A stretch of 64,000 nucleotides of DNA from the NCBI RefSeq assembly GCF_000691525.1, contig NZ_JMDW01000023.1, positions 19,406-83,405 on the forward strand, in the 5' to 3' direction. Source of the stretch: Mycolicibacterium neoaurum ATCC 25795. Its GTDB lineage: Bacteria; Actinomycetota; Actinomycetes; Mycobacteriales; Mycobacteriaceae. The notes under the pieces were generated by a model that saw only the letters and a list, made by a program, of their open reading frames with translations, was not told the origin of the DNA and searched no databases. The position numbers and the translations under genes were made by a program. Below, piece after piece: positions 32,239 to 41,006 of the stretch (positions are counted from its first letter, which is position 1; each line of letters begins with the position of its first letter).

Positions 32239-35200
32239 GTCGCTTGATCTTCGAGGCGCGCCGCCGACTGCCGATTCCGGAGGTCCGCAAGGGTGCCATC
32301 ACCATCGAGGCACCGCCGTCACTACCGCGACTGGTGCCGCCATCGCTGTTGCGTCGGGTGTTGCCCTATCTCATCGTCATCCTGATCGTCGGCATGATCG
32401 TGGCGCTCTTCGCCACCGGTATGCGGATGATCTCACCGACCATGCTGTTCTTCCCGTTCGTACTGCTGCTGGCGGCGAGCGCGCTGTACCGCGGTTCGGA
32501 CAACAAACTGCGGACCGAGGAGGTTGACGCCGAGCGCGCGGACTACCTGCGCTATCTGTCGGTGGTGCGGGACAATGTCCGTGCCCAGGCCGCCGCGCAG
32601 CGAGCCGCGCTGGAATGGTCGCATCCCGAACCGAATTCGTTGTCCGCGATACCAGGAACCCGTCGTCAATGGGAGCGTGACCCGCACGACCCCGACTTCC
32701 TGGTGGTGCGTGCCGGTGTCGCCGATGTGCCGTTGAGTACCCCACTGCGGGTCAAGGACACCGCCGACGAGATCGACCTGGAACCGGTGGCGCACACCAC
32801 CCTGCGCGGGCTGCTCGACGTACATCGGACGGTGCGCAACGCTCCGGTCGGCATCGACCTGGCCAACGTATCCCGCATCACGGTCTTGGGAACGTCGGAC
32901 GAGGTGCGCGATGCGATGCGCGCCTGGGTCGCGCAGGCGGTCACCTGGCATGATCCGACGGTGCTGGGTGTCGCGCTGGCGACCCCTGACCTCGAGGCCG
33001 CCGACTGGTCCTGGCTGAAATGGCTGCCGCACACCGATGTTCCCGGCCGTGTCGACGGAGTCGGACCCGCCCGCTACCTCGCGCCCAGCGCTGATGCACT
33101 GCGGGCACTGCTCGCCCCCACGCTCGATGAGCGTGATGCGTTCGGTGGCAACGCGCTTGAGGCGGGAAGGCATCTCCTGGTGCTCATCGACGACGCCGAT
33201 GCTGACGTTGATGCGGTGTTCGGTCGGACCGGTATCGCGGGTGTGACCGTGATCGTCCGGTCGGACACCGAGCCCCATCGCGAGCAGTATTCGGACCCGG
33301 AGCGCCCCATCCTGAAGGTGGTCGGTGGCCGCCTCGAGCGTTGGCAGACCGGTGGCTGGGGGCCCTATATCGATATCGCGGATGGCTTTTCGGCTGGACA
33401 GGCGTCCCATCTGGCCCGTCGGCTGGCGCGCTGGGACACCAACCCTGATCAGTCGCGGACCGCTGCCACCGGGTCATCGACCTTCACCACGCTCTTCGGT
33501 ATCGACGATGCCTCGGCACTTGATGTGGCAAGTCTGTGGGCACCGCGGCATCGTGACGAGGAACTGCGCGTACCCATCGGCGTGACGGCCACCGGCGAAC
33601 CCCTGATCTTCGACCTCAAGGACGAGGCCGAGGGCGGAATGGGACCGCACGGGCTGATGATCGGCATGACCGGGTCCGGTAAATCCCAGACCCTGATGTC
33701 GATACTGTTGTCACTTCTGACCACCCATTCGGCAGACCGGTTGATCGTCATCTACGCCGACTTCAAGGGTGAGGCGGGAGCCGATATCTTCCGCGACTTC
33801 CCCCAGGTCGTTGCCGTCATCTCCAATATGGCCGAAAAGCGTTCGCTGGCCGACCGTTTCGCGGATACCCTGCGCGGCGAGGTGGCCCGCCGAGAGCAGT
33901 TGCTCAAGGACGCCGGCCGCCGGGTCCAGAACAGTGCTTTCAATTCGGTCACCGAGTACGAGGGTGCGATCGCGGCCGGACACGATCTTCCGCCCATCCC
34001 GACGCTCTTCGTGGTGGCAGACGAGTTCACCCTGATGCTCGCCGATCATCCCGAGTACGCCGAACTCTTCGATTATGTGGCGCGCAAGGGGCGTTCCTTC
34101 CGCATCCATATCCTCTTCGCGTCGCAGACCCTGGACGTCGGTCGGATCAAGGACATCGACAAGAACACCTCCTACCGAATCGGTCTGAAGGTCGCGAGCC
34201 CGTCGATCAGCCGACAGATCATCGGATCCGAGGACGCATACCGGATCGAATCCGGCCGCGAACACAAGGGCGAGGGTTTTCTGGTGCCCGCACCAGGGGC
34301 CAACCCCATCAAGTTCCGCAGCACCTATGTCGACGGAATCTACGATCCACCACGCAGTAGTCACGCAGTGGTGGTGCACTCGGTGCCCGAACCTCAGTTG
34401 TTCACGGCGGGCTGGGTGGAACCGGCGCCCGATACCGTCATCGTCGACGCCGCGGTCGACGATGTCCCGCCGCCGCGCAAATTGATCGCAACGATCGGCG
34501 ACCAGTTGGCCAATTACGGTCCCAAGGCGCCGCAGCTGTGGTTGCCGCCCTTGGAAGAGGCCATTCCGCTGGCCGATGTGCTGGCCCGCGCCGAGATCGC
34601 CGAAGGGCTATGGCGGTGGCCGCTGGGTGAGATCGACAAGCCGTTCGAGATGCGCCGCGATCTGTTGGTCTTCGACGCGGCGGGTTCGGCAGGCAATCTG
34701 CTGATCCACGGTGGCCCGCGGTCGGGTAAATCGACTGCATTGCAGACGTTCATGTTGTCGGCGGCAGCTCTGCACGCACCCGGTGACATCAGTTTCTACT
34801 GTCTGGATTATGGCGGCGGCCAACTGGCCCCGATGGCCGATCTGGCACATGTCGGTGCCGTCGCGACGGCATTGCAGCCCGAGTTGATCCGGCGCACCTT
34901 CGCCGAGCTGGAGCAGCTGCTGCGGGCACGTCAGGAACGCGGCGCCGCGACCGGCACCGCGGGCCGGTACAGCGACGGCTACGGCGAAGTGTTCCTGGTG
35001 ATCGACAATCTGTATGCGTTCAGCAGGGACAACACCGATACGTTCAACACCCGCAACCCGTTGCTGGCGCGCGTGACCGAACTGGCCAACGCAGGCCTTG
35101 CCTACGGCATCCACGTCGTGATCACCACGCCGAACTGGCTGGAGGTTCCGCTGGCCATGCGTGACGGGCTGGGGATGCGGCTGGAGCTCAAGCTCAGCGA

Positions 35201-36206
35201 CGCACATGACAGCAATGTCCGGGTCGCGGGTGCCTTGCGCCGGCCGGCGGAGAGTGTGCCGGCCGATCAGCCCGGTCGCGGCCTCACCATGGCCGCCGAA
35301 CACTTCTTGTTCGCCGCACCGGAACTGGGCGGTATTGCGGCGCTCAACGCGCGGTACAACGGGCTACGTGCCCCGACGGTCCGGCTACTGCCGACACAGC
35401 TGACCCCGTCGGCGCTGGGCGCGGTGTATGTCGGCCCCGAACAGGTCGTCATCGGTCAACGCGAAGAAGATCTGCGCCCCGTCGCGATCGACTTCGCCCG
35501 GCATCCACTGATGATGGTGTTCGGCGACTCCCGCTCGGGCAAGACGACACTGCTACGCCACATCATCCGGACCATCCGCGAGAATTCCACCGAACAGGAC
35601 GTCGCGTTCACGGTCATCGACCGCCGGCTGCACCTGGTTGAGGAGCCGTTGTTCCCGGACAACGAGTACACCCCGAATATCGACCGCGTCACCCCGGCCA
35701 TGCTCGGCCTGTCCGCACTGATCGAAAAGCGCCGCCCACCGGCCGGATTGAGCGCACCGGAGCTACGCAACTGGTCCTATCGCACCAACGGCGGCGGGCA
35801 GATCCACTACTTGATCATCGACGATGTCGACCAGATACCAGATGGTCCTGCGGTCAGCGGTCCCTACGCCGGACAGCGACCCTGGAGCCCGCTGTTGGGC
35901 CTGCTGGCAGAGGCGGGTGATCTGGGGTTGCGCGTCATCGTCACCGCCAGGGCGAGCGGTTCCGCGCACGCGGTGATGACGGCACCTCTCTTGCGCAGGC
36001 TCAACGACCTGCAGGCGACCACCGTCATGCTGTCCGGTAGTCCCGCCGACGGAGGCAAGCTCCGCGGTGTGCGTTTCAGCAAGCTACCGGCCGGGCGGGC
36101 GATGCTGCTCGGTGACAGCGAGGTGGCAACTCATGTGCAACTTGTGAATCCGCTGGTACCCGAGGAGATCGCACCGGCCGGATCGAACGGAAAGGAATAC
36201 AGCTGA
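32235..36206 (+). CDS. eccC3: ESX-3 FtsK/SpoIIIE-type ATPase EccC3
   Basis: Motor of the secretion channel, 1323 aa in one chain. Two N-terminal membrane helices (VLPYLIVILIVGMIVALFA and MLFFPFVLLLAASALY), a DUF domain, then three FtsK-like ATPase domains with Walker A loops GMTGSGKSQT (about 475), GGPRSGKSTAL (about 825) and GDSRSGKTTLL (about 1097). Substrate signals are read by the last domain in homologues. ATG 32235 overlaps the eccB3 stop; the open frame extending back to 31365 is inside eccB3 and is rejected. Ends overlapping the PE5 start by one base (TGATG). Confidence 0.95.
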   Translation: MSRLIFEARRRLPIPEVRKGAITIEAPPSLPRLVPPSLLRRVLPYLIVILIVGMIVALFATGMRMISPTMLFFPFVLLLAASALYRGSDNKLRTEEVDAERADYLRYLSVVRDNVRAQAAAQRAALEWSHPEPNSLSAIPGTRRQWERDPHDPDFLVVRAGVADVPLSTPLRVKDTADEIDLEPVAHTTLRGLLDVHRTVRNAPVGIDLANVSRITVLGTSDEVRDAMRAWVAQAVTWHDPTVLGVALATPDLEAADWSWLKWLPHTDVPGRVDGVGPARYLAPSADALRALLAPTLDERDAFGGNALEAGRHLLVLIDDADADVDAVFGRTGIAGVTVIVRSDTEPHREQYSDPERPILKVVGGRLERWQTGGWGPYIDIADGFSAGQASHLARRLARWDTNPDQSRTAATGSSTFTTLFGIDDASALDVASLWAPRHRDEELRVPIGVTATGEPLIFDLKDEAEGGMGPHGLMIGMTGSGKSQTLMSILLSLLTTHSADRLIVIYADFKGEAGADIFRDFPQVVAVISNMAEKRSLADRFADTLRGEVARREQLLKDAGRRVQNSAFNSVTEYEGAIAAGHDLPPIPTLFVVADEFTLMLADHPEYAELFDYVARKGRSFRIHILFASQTLDVGRIKDIDKNTSYRIGLKVASPSISRQIIGSEDAYRIESGREHKGEGFLVPAPGANPIKFRSTYVDGIYDPPRSSHAVVVHSVPEPQLFTAGWVEPAPDTVIVDAAVDDVPPPRKLIATIGDQLANYGPKAPQLWLPPLEEAIPLADVLARAEIAEGLWRWPLGEIDKPFEMRRDLLVFDAAGSAGNLLIHGGPRSGKSTALQTFMLSAAALHAPGDISFYCLDYGGGQLAPMADLAHVGAVATALQPELIRRTFAELEQLLRARQERGAATGTAGRYSDGYGEVFLVIDNLYAFSRDNTDTFNTRNPLLARVTELANAGLAYGIHVVITTPNWLEVPLAMRDGLGMRLELKLSDAHDSNVRVAGALRRPAESVPADQPGRGLTMAAEHFLFAAPELGGIAALNARYNGLRAPTVRLLPTQLTPSALGAVYVGPEQVVIGQREEDLRPVAIDFARHPLMMVFGDSRSGKTTLLRHIIRTIRENSTEQDVAFTVIDRRLHLVEEPLFPDNEYTPNIDRVTPAMLGLSALIEKRRPPAGLSAPELRNWSYRTNGGGQIHYLIIDDVDQIPDGPAVSGPYAGQRPWSPLLGLLAEAGDLGLRVIVTARASGSAHAVMTAPLLRRLNDLQATTVMLSGSPADGGKLRGVRFSKLPAGRAMLLGDSEVATHVQLVNPLVPEEIAPAGSNGKEYS

Positions 36207-36517
36207 TGACACTGCGTGTGGTTCCCGAAGGACTTACGGCCGCCGGTTCGGCGGTGGAATCGCTGACCGCGCGACTGGCGGCCGCCCACACTGCGGCCGC
36301 TCCACTGGTCAACGCGGTGATCCCGCCTGCCGCAGACCCGGTGTCGTTGCAGACTGCAGCCGGCTTGAGCGCACACGGCAGTGCGCACAGCACTGTCGCC
36401 TCGCTGGCCCTCGAAGAGCTGGGCCGTGCCGGCATGGGTGTTACGCAGTCCGCCGCGAGCTATGCCTGTGGTGACGCACAGGCGGCGGCAAGCTACCTGA
36501 TAGCCCGCGGCGGCTGA
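36206..36517 (+). CDS. PE5: PE family protein PE5
   Basis: 103-aa PE-domain protein with no C-terminal extension. The PE dipeptide is at VVPEGL (residues 7-8), followed by two helices rich in Ala; the secretion motif Y-x3-D/E lies in SYACGDAQ near the end. It is expected to dimerise with the downstream PPE4 and be exported by ESX-3, where PE5-PPE4 functions in siderophore-bound iron uptake in M. tuberculosis. Lies directly between eccC3 and PPE4. Confidence 0.92.
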   Translation: MTLRVVPEGLTAAGSAVESLTARLAAAHTAAAPLVNAVIPPAADPVSLQTAAGLSAHGSAHSTVASLALEELGRAGMGVTQSAASYACGDAQAAASYLIARGG

Positions 36518-36518
36518 C

Positions 36519-38078
36519 ATGACCGCTCCCATCTGGATGGCCCTGCCACCCGAGGTGCACTCGGCGCTGCTCAGCAGCGGCCCGGGCCCCGGGTCGCTGC
36601 TGGCTGCCGCGGGAGCCTGGCAGTCGCTGAGCACCGAATACGCGGCAGCAGCTGCCGAACTGACCACGACCCTCGGCGCGGTGGCCGCCGGGGCCTGGGA
36701 AGGGCCGAGTTCGGAACAGTACATCGCGGCCCACCAGCCTTACCTCGCGTGGCTGGCGCGAGCCAGCGTCACCAGCGCCGTGGCCGGCGCGCAGCACCAG
36801 ACCGCCGCGGCCGCCTACACCACTGCGCTGGCCACCATGCCGACGCTGGCCGAACTGGCCGCCAACCACGCCATGCGGGGCGTGCTGATCGCCACGAACT
36901 TCTTCGGTATCAACACGATTCCGATCGCCGTCAACGAAGCCGACTACGCACGGATGTGGATCCAGGCTGCCACCGTGATGAGCACCTATCAGGCGGTCTC
37001 CGCGGCGACGGTGGCCGCCACGCCGACATTGGAACCCGCGCCGCCGCTACTGGCCCCGGGTATCGGCGAGGCGGGTGCGTTCACCGCGAGCGCAGCCCAA
37101 CTGTCGGCCCAAGCGGATGCGGTCAATTCGGCTTCGGCACTGAACAATTCGAATATCATCGTCCAGTTCCTGGAGCAGTACATCAAATCGCTGCCCGGTG
37201 GCGACCTGATCCTGGAGTTCTTCTCCGACCCGGTCGGCATCCTGCGCCAGATGTTCGTCGACTTCCTCACCAACCCGTCGGCGGCGCTGGTCACCTGGGG
37301 GCCGATGCTGTTCGCGCTGGTCTATCAGGCCATCTTCCAGCCGGTCGGCTGGGGCACCTGGATCGGGGTGGCGTTGGCGCCGTTCCTGCTGCCGCTGCTG
37401 TCCCTCGGCCTGGTCGCGCTGGCCTTCCTGGCATTGATCCCCAAATTCACCGACCTGCCACCATTGGTACTCAGTGATCCGGCCGCGCCTGGACCGCAAC
37501 GAGAATCGGCGCTGCCGCTGGCGAGCATCGCCCCGGCAGGCACACCCGCGGGCGCGGCGCCCGCACCGGCCACCCCGGCCGCCGCACCGGCTGCCGCGCC
37601 GGCGGCGGCTCCCGCGGCAGCCGCTCCCGCGTTGGCCTACGCCGTCTACGGCGGGCACCCCGGCGGTGGCTTCAGTCCTACGGTCCGGGACGGCACCCAG
37701 GCAAAGGCGCCAGCGTCAGGGTCCTCAGCAGCCGTGGCCTCGGCCGCCGCGCTGTCGGCCGCCGAGCGTCGAAAGCGGCGGCGAAAAAAGGGTGGGGAGA
37801 TCAAGGACCGCGCGTACGCCGACGAGTTCATGGACTACGAGGCCACCGAGGAGGACCCGCGACCGCCGCACTCCCGGCCCGAACCGACAGTCCGGGCTTC
37901 CGAGCGTGGAGCCGGCCCGATGGGCTTCACCGGCGCGGTCAGCGTCGAGCGGCCCACCGCCGCAGGCCTCGCGGAACTGGCCGAGGATTCCTTCGGCGGT
38001 GCGCCGACCAACCCGATGCTGCCGGGTTCCTGGAGTCCTGATGAGCCACCCACATCGGAAGGGGGAAGACCGCACTGA
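36519..38078 (+). CDS. PPE4: PPE family protein PPE4
   Basis: 519-aa PPE protein. PPE motif in MALPPEVHSAL (about residues 8-18), W-x-G in GAWEGPSSEQY near 58-68, EspG-binding tip in the helix 4-5 region, then a hydrophobic C-terminal region (LVYQAIFQPVGWGTWIGVAL, FLLPLLSLGLVALAFLALI) and a long Ala/Pro stretch followed by a very basic AERRKRRRKKGG. The membrane-like C-terminal part is consistent with an outer-membrane-associated channel role proposed for PE-PPE pairs. Starts 1 base after PE5. Confidence 0.92.
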   Translation: MTAPIWMALPPEVHSALLSSGPGPGSLLAAAGAWQSLSTEYAAAAAELTTTLGAVAAGAWEGPSSEQYIAAHQPYLAWLARASVTSAVAGAQHQTAAAAYTTALATMPTLAELAANHAMRGVLIATNFFGINTIPIAVNEADYARMWIQAATVMSTYQAVSAATVAATPTLEPAPPLLAPGIGEAGAFTASAAQLSAQADAVNSASALNNSNIIVQFLEQYIKSLPGGDLILEFFSDPVGILRQMFVDFLTNPSAALVTWGPMLFALVYQAIFQPVGWGTWIGVALAPFLLPLLSLGLVALAFLALIPKFTDLPPLVLSDPAAPGPQRESALPLASIAPAGTPAGAAPAPATPAAAPAAAPAAAPAAAAPALAYAVYGGHPGGGFSPTVRDGTQAKAPASGSSAAVASAAALSAAERRKRRRKKGGEIKDRAYADEFMDYEATEEDPRPPHSRPEPTVRASERGAGPMGFTGAVSVERPTAAGLAELAEDSFGGAPTNPMLPGSWSPDEPPTSEGGRPH

Positions 38079-38147
38079 GAACTCGGCGGGTGAACCCCGA
38101 ATGCCGCTCCATCTGATCCCGAATACTGCTGTCCGAAAGGAACATTC

Positions 38148-38441
38148 ATGAGCATGCTTGACGCACATATCCCGCAGCTGGTCGCCTCCGAGTCGGCGTT
38201 CGCCGCCAAGGCGGCCCTGATGCGTAGCACCATCACCCAGGCCGAGGGCGCAGCCCAGGCTTCCCAGGCCTTCCACATGGGTGAGTCGGCGGCGGCATTC
38301 CAGGCCGCACATGCCCGGTTCATCGAGGTGTCGGCGCGGGTGAACGCGCTGCTCGACATCGCCCAGGCCAACCTCGCCGACGCGGCAGGCACCTATGTCG
38401 CGCAGGACGCGGCCGCCGCCAGCACCTACACCGGCATCTGA
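38148..38441 (+). CDS. esxG: ESX-3 secreted protein EsxG
   Basis: 97-aa WXG100-superfamily protein, partner of EsxH. The helical hairpin turn reads FHMGESAAAF, i.e. no classic WxG, as in other EsxG proteins; the C-terminal secretion motif Y-x3-D is YVAQD. It has AAAGGAA 6 bases before the ATG. The EsxG-EsxH heterodimer is the best known ESX-3 substrate and is needed for iron/zinc homeostasis. Confidence 0.95.
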   Translation: MSMLDAHIPQLVASESAFAAKAALMRSTITQAEGAAQASQAFHMGESAAAFQAAHARFIEVSARVNALLDIAQANLADAAGTYVAQDAAAASTYTGI

Positions 38442-38466
38442 CAGCGGCCGACAAAGGAGAAATCAC

Positions 38467-38754
38467 ATGTCCCAGATCATGTACAACTACCCGGCCATGC
38501 TGGGTCTGTCCGCCGAGATGAACGGCTACGCAGGAGCATTGAACACCGTCGGCGCAGACATCGCCGCCGAGCAGGCCGCCCTCGCGGGTGCTTGGCAGGG
38601 TGAGACCGGGATGACGTACCAAGCGTGGCAGGCGCAGTGGAACACGAGCCTGGCCGAGTTGGTCCGTGCCTACCAGGCGATGGCCAGTACGCATGAGACG
38701 AACACCATCGCGATGAATGCGCGGGACCGGGCAGAGGGCGCCAAATGGGGATAG
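38467..38754 (+). CDS. esxH: ESX-3 secreted protein EsxH (TB10.4-like)
   Basis: 95-aa WXG100 protein, very similar at the N-terminus (MSQIMYNYPAMLG) and around GAWQGETGMTYQAWQAQWN to TB10.4. The start is ATG 38467 with AAAGGAG upstream. In M. tuberculosis EsxH a zinc ion is bound by H14, H70, H76 and E77; here position 14 is Leu (AMLGLSAEM) and 70 is Gln (RAYQAMASTHETN), while H76 and E77 remain. The zinc site is thus probably missing or weaker. Confidence 0.95.
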   Translation: MSQIMYNYPAMLGLSAEMNGYAGALNTVGADIAAEQAALAGAWQGETGMTYQAWQAQWNTSLAELVRAYQAMASTHETNTIAMNARDRAEGAKWG

Positions 38755-39615
38755 ATGGCAGCTAATGCGGTCGAGCTGACTGTCGAGCAAGCCTGGTACA
38801 TCGCGGATACGACGGGTTGTGGGTCGTTTCCGTGGGCGCTGGCAATCACGCCGCCCTACAGCGAACCGTCTGCCGCGGAAGAGTTCGCGACCGATCGGAA
38901 CGCCGAGCTGACCGAGCTGGGTGTGATGTCCGGCAGCGGGGTCGTCAATCCTGCTGTCGCAGGGTGGATAAGGCAGACCTGCCAGGCCCGGCAGTGGCTG
39001 GAGATGCGCGTCGTTGCCCCGCACGGTGACATGCTTCGCGGCCTCGTGGGCAGGTCCGGGGATGCCACGGTGGTGGCATTGCGCAGCGGCGGCTTGGTGA
39101 CGTTCACCGCCATGGACATCCACGCCGCTCGTGATCTGGTGCCGGTCCTGGTTTCCGGACTCACTGGTCGGTCACCGGCACAGTTCGACGACTTCACCGT
39201 GCCGGTCCGGGCCGGCGCCCGCGCCGACGAGAAGCTGAGAGCCGGCGCCGATCTGACCGAGATCCTCGCTTATTTGGGGATCTCGTCCTCGGCTCGTCCT
39301 GTCGTCGAGTCGGTGTTCACCGGACGGCGTAGCTATGTCGAGATCGTGGCCGGGGAGCACCGCGACGGCCACCGGGTCAGCACCGAAGTCGGTGTCAGTG
39401 TGATCGACTGCCCGGCCGGTCGCATCCTGGCCAGTCCGGAAAGGGCCTTCGACGGAGAGTGGGTGTCCACCTTCACGCCGGGAACAGACACCGCCATCGC
39501 CGCGGCGATCGACAGCCTCATCGCCTCCCTGCCTGGCGGCCCGTGGTTCGCCCCAGCCACGCATAACCGAGATTTCGACCAGAGAACGGAAAACCGATGC
39601 CCGACAACACTGTGA
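38755..39615 (+). CDS. espG3: ESX-3 chaperone EspG3
   Basis: 286-aa cytosolic chaperone that binds the tip of PPE proteins to keep PE-PPE dimers soluble before export. N-terminal VELTVEQAWYIADTTGCGSFPWAL, VVALRSGGLVTFTAMD and a C-terminal PGGPWFAPATHNRDF are in line with EspG3. The ATG immediately follows the esxH stop, and its end overlaps eccD3 by 19 bases. Confidence 0.93.
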   Translation: MAANAVELTVEQAWYIADTTGCGSFPWALAITPPYSEPSAAEEFATDRNAELTELGVMSGSGVVNPAVAGWIRQTCQARQWLEMRVVAPHGDMLRGLVGRSGDATVVALRSGGLVTFTAMDIHAARDLVPVLVSGLTGRSPAQFDDFTVPVRAGARADEKLRAGADLTEILAYLGISSSARPVVESVFTGRRSYVEIVAGEHRDGHRVSTEVGVSVIDCPAGRILASPERAFDGEWVSTFTPGTDTAIAAAIDSLIASLPGGPWFAPATHNRDFDQRTENRCPTTL

Positions 39616-41006
39616 TGCCGATCGTGCGGGTGGCTGTGCTGGCAGCCACGGGCGGTGATGCGGCGGGGCGCCTGACCGAGCTGGCACTGCCGGCCGGCCT
39701 GCCGCTGCGCGAGATCATCCCGGCAGTTCAACGCACAGTGCTGCCCACCGACGACACGGTAGACATTGCGCCGGCTCAACTGAGCCTGGCGCCCATCGGG
39801 GGCGCGCCGTTCAGCTTGGACGCCACGTTGGACACAGTGGGTGTCGTCGATGGCGACCTACTCGCACTGCAGGAGATCCCGGCCGGACCGTCCGCGCCGC
39901 GCATCGTCGAGGACATCGCCGACGCGGCCGTGATCTTCTCCGCCGCGCGCGAATTGCCCTGGGGCCATGAGCATATCCAGCGTGCCGCCGCAGGCGCAGT
40001 CATCGCGTTGATCCTGCTCGGCGCGGCACTGGCAACTTCTGTGCGGCTGATCACCGGTCACTCCGCCGGATTGTTCGCCGTCGCCGGCCTTGCGGCCGCG
40101 ACGGTGGTCGCTTCGTTCGCCGCGCGGGTGCGGCACCCGAAGCTGGGCACCGCGCTGGCGTTGACCGCGCTGGTTCCGGTCGCCGCGGCATTCGGTCTGG
40201 CCGTGCCTGGTGAAGTCGGTGCGTCCCAGGTCCTGTTGGCCGCTGCCGGTGTCGCCGCTTGGTCGGTGATCAGCATCGTGGTGTTCGAACGCGGGATCGC
40301 AGCCTTCACCGCGGCGACCGTCCTTGGCGTTGGCGTGATGATCTTTGCCGCACTGGCAACCATCTGGGATATGACCGATGTGCGGATCGGCACCGGGCTG
40401 ATCGTCTTCGCCCTGCTGGTCACCGTGCAGGCCGCCCGCCTGTCAGCGTTGTGGGCCCGGCTGCCGGTGCCGGTCATCCCCGCTCCGGGTGACCCGACTC
40501 CGTCGGCTCAACCGCTGCGCGTGCTGGAGGACCTCCCGCGGCGCGTCCGGGTGACCGACGCGCATCAGACCGGCTTTCTGGCCGCCGGCGTGCTGCTCTC
40601 GGTGATGGGCTCGCTGATCCTGGTCGGTGGTCAGTCGTCCGTATCGCCGTGGGCGTGGGTGTTGGTGGTCGTCGCGACATTGGGTACCACGGTGCGCGCC
40701 AGGGTGTGGGACTCCGCGTCGTGCAAGGCGTGGTTGTTGAGCCAATCATTCCTGCTCCCTGCAGGTCTGTTGGTGGTGTTCGCCTCGACAGATCGGTATA
40801 CCGCGGCGTGGTGGGCGTTGGGCGCACTGATCGTGGTGGCGGGCTGCTGGCTCGTTGCCGCGCTGAATCCGCGGGTGGCAACACCGGAGACCTATTCATT
40901 GCCCGCTCGCCGGTTGTTCGGTTTCGCCGCCGCGGCCCTGGATGCCTCGGTGATCCCGGTGGCCGCATATCTGCTGGGGCTGTTCGAGTGGGTGCTGAAC
41001 CGATGA
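39597..41006 (+). CDS. eccD3: ESX-3 membrane protein EccD3
   Basis: 469-aa polytopic core protein. The N-terminal 100 residues form a ubiquitin-like domain (MPIVRVAVLAATGGDAAG, AQLSLAPIGG), followed by about 11 membrane helices beginning with GAVIALILLGAALATSVRL. Forms the membrane vestibule with EccB, EccC and EccE. It ends with a 4-base overlap with mycP3. Confidence 0.95.
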   Translation: MPDNTVMPIVRVAVLAATGGDAAGRLTELALPAGLPLREIIPAVQRTVLPTDDTVDIAPAQLSLAPIGGAPFSLDATLDTVGVVDGDLLALQEIPAGPSAPRIVEDIADAAVIFSAARELPWGHEHIQRAAAGAVIALILLGAALATSVRLITGHSAGLFAVAGLAAATVVASFAARVRHPKLGTALALTALVPVAAAFGLAVPGEVGASQVLLAAAGVAAWSVISIVVFERGIAAFTAATVLGVGVMIFAALATIWDMTDVRIGTGLIVFALLVTVQAARLSALWARLPVPVIPAPGDPTPSAQPLRVLEDLPRRVRVTDAHQTGFLAAGVLLSVMGSLILVGGQSSVSPWAWVLVVVATLGTTVRARVWDSASCKAWLLSQSFLLPAGLLVVFASTDRYTAAWWALGALIVVAGCWLVAALNPRVATPETYSLPARRLFGFAAAALDASVIPVAAYLLGLFEWVLNR

